Below, in pieces: positions 6,031-11,884 of a DNA stretch of 11,884 nt (positions within the stretch are counted from its first letter, which is position 1; every line of letters begins with the position of its first letter). The stretch comes from an uncultured Propionibacteriaceae bacterium. Lineage in GTDB: Bacteria > Actinomycetota > Actinomycetes > Propionibacteriales > Propionibacteriaceae. Location: NCBI GenBank assembly GCA_936941515.1, contig CAKZJI010000215.1, positions 1-11,884 on the forward strand. The letters run 5' to 3'. The notes under the pieces were generated by a model. That model saw only the letters and a program-made list of their open reading frames with translations, was not told where the DNA came from and ran no database searches. The translations under genes were made by a program, and so were the position numbers.

Positions 6031-6768
6031 CTAGCTGTTGAGCTTCTCAACTTGGGCTGTGAAGATCTCCACAGCCAGCTCTGGCGAGGGCTCCTGACCG
6101 GTGAGTGTCGTGGTCTGGGCTACGACACCAGTGCCGTTCACAGTGCCAGCGACCACATACGCCTTCGTGTTGATCTCTTTCCCGTTCGCCGTGGTGTGGG
6201 TGTCGTTCTTCAGGGCGACCACATCTGTGGCGCCGTCAACGGTGGGCGCCTGTTCCAAGGAGAGGGTCTGCTGCACAGGGACGCCGGCAGCGGTTCCAGT
6301 GATGGTGGTGCACTTCTGTGCGTACTCCTTGTACTTTCCAGCGGTGGAGCTGTCAGCGCTGAGCAGAATGTAGACAGGGCCTGTCTTATCCGATCCCAGT
6401 GCCCCTGCAACGATGTCTTTGATGCCTGGGCCGAGGCAGTCAGCTGGTTCTATCTGGATGTCTGCGCCCTGCAAGGCCTGGTCCAAGTTGGGGAACTCAT
6501 TCAGCTTTTTGAACTCCACCCCTGCGGCCTGGCCTTCCAGGACCTTGGATGCCGCCTCCGGATCGGGTGCTGCTGCCGAAGGCACGGAGGATGAGGATGT
6601 GGTCTCGGTTTCATTGCTCTGCATCGTGCTTGGGGATGCGGGTGCTGAGGACTCCTGACCCGTGGCAGAAGGGGAAGAAACCGGTGAGTTGCTGGAGCAG
6701 GCGCCCAGGGCGAGGACAAGAACGGTCAATGAGGTGGCTGCCGCCATGGTCGAGATAGATCTGGACAT
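6031..6768 (-). CDS. Secreted lipoprotein of unknown function
   Basis: The product has 245 residues from an ATG at 6768 with AGGAG six bases upstream. The N-terminus is a lipoprotein signal: a short start with Arg3, a hydrophobic core (about 9-21) and lipobox L-G-A-C with the acylated cysteine at residue 24. A low-complexity linker of Ser, Thr, Pro and Glu (about 25-68) would hold the rest away from the membrane. The remaining domain (about 70-245) is soluble. It has exactly two cysteines (111 and 153) that could form a disulfide, and several beta-strand-like stretches (PVYILLSAD, TKAYVVAGTV). The layout recalls the extracytoplasmic sensor-type lipoproteins of actinobacteria (PknH-like extracellular domain), but I cannot assign it. 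It follows dhaM by 50 bases on the same strand, with an inverted repeat between them, so it may or may not be co-transcribed. Confidence 0.82.
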   Translation of the reverse strand: MSRSISTMAAATSLTVLVLALGACSSNSPVSSPSATGQESSAPASPSTMQSNETETTSSSSVPSAAAPDPEAASKVLEGQAAGVEFKKLNEFPNLDQALQGADIQIEPADCLGPGIKDIVAGALGSDKTGPVYILLSADSSTAGKYKEYAQKCTTITGTAAGVPVQQTLSLEQAPTVDGATDVVALKNDTHTTANGKEINTKAYVVAGTVNGTGVVAQTTTLTGQEPSPELAVEIFTAQVEKLNS

Positions 6769-6782
6769 TCGCTCTCCTAACG

Positions 6783-6800
6783 TATTTGCAAACGCAAATA
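6783..6800. promoter_or_regulatory. Inverted repeat TATTTGC-N4-GCAAATA before the lipoprotein gene
   Basis: A perfect 7-bp inverted repeat with a 4-base spacer lies 14 bases upstream of the lipoprotein start and 18 bases past the dhaM stop. It is strikingly AT-rich for this genome. As DNA it looks like an operator overlapping a promoter. As RNA it would be a small A-U stem just before the AGGAG site. No U-run follows, so a terminator for dhaM is less likely. Confidence 0.4.
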
Positions 6801-6818
6801 GTGTTGCATGCCGATGGT

Positions 6819-9206
6819 TCAGTCTCCATGGAGCAGACGAGGTGCGGCTTCCCGGGCTGATGTGGGGCTCGTCGCCGCCAGTGCGGCTGCGGCGGCTCTC
6901 CGACAGTCCTCCATCGTGACCTGGGTGAGTGCGCGGCGCACCGGTTCCAGGGCGCGCAGAGACATGGACAGTGACGTCACGCCGAGACCCACCAGCACGG
7001 GAGCCATCTCGGGGTCAGCCGCCGCTTCGCCACAGACTCCCACCGGTTTGCGCTGCTCCCGGCCCGCGCTGCCCACCACGTCCAGCAACCTCAACACCGC
7101 GGGCTGCCACGGGTCCTGCAGCGCCCCCAGCGTGGTGGCCTGCCGGTCAGCGGCCATCGTGTACTGGATCAGGTCGTTGGTGCCGACGCTGATGAAATCC
7201 ACCACCTCCAGGATTTCCCTGGCCTGGAGCGCGGCCGACGGGGTCTCCACCATCACCCCCACCCTCTCCAGCCCGGCCTCATGCGCCAGCGCTGCGAACT
7301 CCGCCGCCTCCACGGGGGTTGAGATCATGGGGGCCATCACCCAGGTTTCCGCCCCACTGGACTCCGCCGCGCGTGCGATGGCGGTCAGCTGCCGGGTGAG
7401 GATGCCCGGTGCGTGGCTGGCGGTGCGGTAGCCGCGCACCCCGAGCGCAGGATTGCCCTCACCCGAGAAACCCAGGAACGGCATCGGCTTGTCACTGCCC
7501 GCATCCAAGGTCCGCACCACGACCCGCCGCCCCTTAAACGGCGTCAACGTGTCGTGATAGATCCTCACCTGCTGCTCGATGGTCGGTTCGCTCTCCGCGT
7601 CCAGGAAGCAGATCTCGGTGCGGAACAACCCGATCCCCTCAGCTGCCGCCTCCGCCGCAGCCTGCGAATCACCGACGGCCCCGACGTTCGCCAACAGCGG
7701 CACCGCAACTCCATCCCGGGTTGCCCCAGGGGCGGCAAGGGGCAGCAGCGGGGCGGATGCGGTGCGAGCGCCCCGTCGCTGATCCTCGTCGGGGTCGATG
7801 ATGATCTCACCGGTCGTGCCGTCCACCAGCACCGCTGTGCCATCCGGGATGCTGAGTGCCGCCGGGCAGCCGACCACGGCCGGGATGCCCATGCTGCGAG
7901 CTAGGATTGAGGTGTGCGATGTGGGCCCGCCCCCGGCGGTGATGATGCCCAGGCAGACGTCGCTGCTGAGGGTCGCGGTGTCCGATGGCGCCAGGTCGCG
8001 TGCCACCAGCACGAACGGTCTCGCGTCGACGGGAAGCCCAGGCAGCGGTCGGCCTGTGAGCTCCGAGACAGTCCGGTCTCTGATGTCGATGAGGTCCGTG
8101 GCCCGTTCCGCCAACGCCCCACCTGCGGCGCGTAGCTGCTCGGCTGCGGTGTTGGCGGCCCGCCAGATCGCGCGGGCGGCATCAACCCCCGTCGTGTCCA
8201 CCAGCGCCTCCGCGCCCGCGAGCAGCTCAGGGTCGCGGGCGAGGCTCGCCGTCGCCCGCAGGATCTGCGCGGCCTCAGCCCCTGCCTCGGCAGCCTGGTA
8301 CTCGTAGCTCGCCGCCACCGTCGCCAGGGCCTCAGCCAGCCGTGCCCGCTCCGCCGGGATCTCCGCATCTGTCAGGGACCTGGCAGGGGGCTTCGCGACG
8401 GGATCAGCCATGATGCGCGCGATCCCGACGACACGGCCGGCGCTGACCCCTTGCGGGCCGGGCGCTGCGACCATGGGGGTGGACTCCGGGACCGCGTCCA
8501 GTTCCCCGAAACCCGACTCGAACAATGCCCTGGCGCAGGCCACCGCCTCAGCGGCCTGCGCGCCGCTGGCCCCGATCCACACCTCGTCGCCCTCCCGCGC
8601 CCCGAGCGTCGCGAGAGCGATAGGGGAGGTGCCCGCAGCCTCCCGGCCACGGCATCGGAGCCGCACCTCCGCGTCGAAGCGTCCCAGCCTCCCCACGAGC
8701 GAGGCGACGGGACGGGCGTGCAGGCCCGTCGGGTTGATGACTGTGACCTGCGCCTCCTCACGGGCCTGCCAGGTGGGCTCGGCCACTGGGGGAGCCTCAT
8801 CCAGGCCGAGGGCCTGCTGCTTCGGGAGCATCGCGGCACACGCCTCCTGCGCCACCTCGTCCAGGCTCGCCCCAGAGGCGGCGCAGACCACCGCGGCCAC
8901 CAACCCCTCCACGAACGGAGCCGCGACCAGCCGGACTGCCCTATCCGCCTCCTCCAGCATCTCGACGGCGAATTCCGCGCTCATGATCGCCGAGCCCAGG
9001 TCCGTCAGGATCAGCACCCCGGCCCCCTGATCCGCGGCGGTGATGGCGGAGGCCACCTGCGTGGCGTCCGTGCCGAGCCCTCCGTCGGCGGTTCCCGCAG
9101 CCACCCAGATCCCTGGCCGGTCGCCGTGGACCATCTGCAGCGACAACTCCACCGCGGCCTCCGCCAGAGCGCGAGAATGGGAGACGACGACGATCCCGAC
9201 GAGCAT
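6819..9206 (-). CDS. dhaM: DhaM: EIIA-HPr-enzyme I fusion, phosphodonor for dihydroxyacetone kinase
   Basis: The product has 795 residues from the ATG at 9206, with GGAGGG eight bases upstream. Three phosphocarrier modules are visible in order. A mannose-type EIIA (about 1-125) has the phospho-His in VVVSH10S. An HPr (about 152-235) has His163 in PTGLH163ARP. An enzyme I (about 250-770) has His431 in GGGPTSH431TS. The enzyme I part also has the PEP-binding half: LFRTEI (527-532), VVVRTLDAGSDKP (562-574), NPALGVRGYR (585-594), GVMVETPSA (650-658), FISVGTNDLIQYTMAADR (671-688) and VCGE (724-727). Phosphate should pass from PEP through these histidines to ADP bound on DhaL. Classical E. coli DhaM (about 470 residues) lacks the PEP-binding half, so this version looks self-sufficient. 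It starts three bases after the dhaL stop and is the last gene of dhaKLM. Confidence 0.95.
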   Translation of the reverse strand: MLVGIVVVSHSRALAEAAVELSLQMVHGDRPGIWVAAGTADGGLGTDATQVASAITAADQGAGVLILTDLGSAIMSAEFAVEMLEEADRAVRLVAAPFVEGLVAAVVCAASGASLDEVAQEACAAMLPKQQALGLDEAPPVAEPTWQAREEAQVTVINPTGLHARPVASLVGRLGRFDAEVRLRCRGREAAGTSPIALATLGAREGDEVWIGASGAQAAEAVACARALFESGFGELDAVPESTPMVAAPGPQGVSAGRVVGIARIMADPVAKPPARSLTDAEIPAERARLAEALATVAASYEYQAAEAGAEAAQILRATASLARDPELLAGAEALVDTTGVDAARAIWRAANTAAEQLRAAGGALAERATDLIDIRDRTVSELTGRPLPGLPVDARPFVLVARDLAPSDTATLSSDVCLGIITAGGGPTSHTSILARSMGIPAVVGCPAALSIPDGTAVLVDGTTGEIIIDPDEDQRRGARTASAPLLPLAAPGATRDGVAVPLLANVGAVGDSQAAAEAAAEGIGLFRTEICFLDAESEPTIEQQVRIYHDTLTPFKGRRVVVRTLDAGSDKPMPFLGFSGEGNPALGVRGYRTASHAPGILTRQLTAIARAAESSGAETWVMAPMISTPVEAAEFAALAHEAGLERVGVMVETPSAALQAREILEVVDFISVGTNDLIQYTMAADRQATTLGALQDPWQPAVLRLLDVVGSAGREQRKPVGVCGEAAADPEMAPVLVGLGVTSLSMSLRALEPVRRALTQVTMEDCRRAAAAALAATSPTSAREAAPRLLHGD

Positions 9207-9209
9207 GTC

Positions 9210-9829
9210 TCAATCCCTCCCGATGGCGCTGGCCAGGGCCTCGAACAGGTAGGCCGTGGACGTGGCCCCCGGGTCCTGATGCCCGGCTGAACGCTCCCCA
9301 AGATAGGAGGCGCGACCTTTCGTCGCGACCAGGGGGATGGTGGCGTCACGCCCAGCCTCCGCAGCCTCCCGTGCGGTGGCCGCAGCCGAGGCGACCCCGT
9401 CGCCCGCAGCCTGCTCGAAGGCCTCAACGGCGGGTGACATGGCGTCGAGCATGGTCTTCTCACCGACGCCTGCCTTGCCGCGTGCCATCACCCCGTCGAG
9501 CCCGGCGCGCAGAGCCTGTCCGAAGCTGGCGGCGGAAACCTCGGATGCCGCGCCGAGGGCGAGACCGAGCTTCATGAAGAACGTGCCATACAGGGGACCG
9601 GAGGCCCCACCCACGCTGCCGACCATGGTCATGCCCGCCGTCTTGAACAGCGATCCGAGCGGAGCCTTCCCATCAAGCTTCGCAACCACCGCCGCCATGC
9701 CGCGGGCCATGTTCGAGCCGTGGTCAGCATCCCCGATGGCCGAGTCCAGATCCGTCAGAAAGCTCTTGTTGTCGTCGATCAGCTGCGCGAAACCCCTCAG
9801 CCAGTCAACGCACTGCGAGGTGCTGATCA

Positions 9830-9830
<1 letters not shown>
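9210..9830 (-). CDS. dhaL: Dihydroxyacetone kinase ADP-binding subunit DhaL
   Basis: The product has 206 residues, the usual length for DhaL. The ATG at 9830 is chosen over an upstream in-frame ATG at 9875 because it overlaps the dhaK stop (TGATG) and fits family N-termini; the longer form would run 45 bases into dhaK. Metal and nucleotide residues are present: Asp29, Asp34 and Asp36 in LDSAIGDADHG (28-38), which hold the two magnesium ions with ADP. Also present are the glycine-rich GSVGGASGPLYGT (71-83) and RASYLGERSAGHQDPGATS (173-191). DhaL keeps ADP tightly bound as a cofactor. It is rephosphorylated by DhaM and passes phosphate to dihydroxyacetone on DhaK in the cytosol. The one-base overlap with dhaK implies translational coupling; the ribosome binding site inside dhaK is weak. 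Confidence 0.95.

Positions 9831-11884
<2,054 letters not shown>

Noticed and set aside
8451..9290. 279-residue plus-strand frame opposite dhaM
   Set aside because: It is an antisense shadow of dhaM with His/Arg/Gly-rich content and no recognisable domain.

Overview
The window looks like chromosome from a high-GC Gram-positive bacterium (Actinomycetota). The support is GC-rich coding sequence throughout, GGAGG-type ribosome binding sites, a GTG start, and protein families typical of the phylum (DUF4862, LssY_C, a DhaM fused to HPr and enzyme I). A member of Propionibacteriaceae would fit, but that is inference. No integrase, transposase, tRNA, rRNA, convincing CRISPR array or defence gene is visible. 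This is ordinary core or metabolic chromosome, not a mobile island, and I did not find an undescribed multi-gene system.

Left part (1-2537): a truncated minus-strand gene for a membrane-anchored protein of unknown function diverges from a small plus-strand membrane protein. The second resembles the C-terminal membrane part of DUF3307 proteins. A plus-strand DUF4862 protein (probably TIM-barrel) follows. Then come about 630 bases with no believable gene. They hold several short hairpins and an imperfect 24-base direct repeat with a 60-base period.

Middle part (2538-6768): three minus-strand genes. Reading in the direction of transcription, they are a lipoprotein with an S/T/P-rich linker, the ribosome-associated GTPase TypA/BipA, and a six-span membrane protein with an LssY_C domain. 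The lipoprotein and typA are separated by a GC-rich hairpin (5973-6013), the best terminator candidate in the window, so they are probably separate units.

Right part (6819-11884): a compact minus-strand dhaK-dhaL-dhaM operon for PEP-dependent dihydroxyacetone phosphorylation. DhaK binds dihydroxyacetone covalently, DhaL carries ADP/ATP, and DhaM re-phosphorylates the ADP on DhaL. This DhaM (795 aa) contains EIIA, HPr and an apparently complete enzyme I including the PEP-binding half, so one protein could carry the whole relay from PEP. The operon diverges from purA (adenylosuccinate synthetase, cut by the right edge). The shared intergenic region holds two strong hairpins, one of them just before the purA ribosome binding site.

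The best leads are the all-in-one DhaM, the structured gene-free stretch at about 2067-2537, the purA leader hairpin, and several operator-like palindromes. I estimate that one perfect 6-bp inverted repeat per 200-base intergenic stretch is expected by chance, so the short palindromes carry low confidence.
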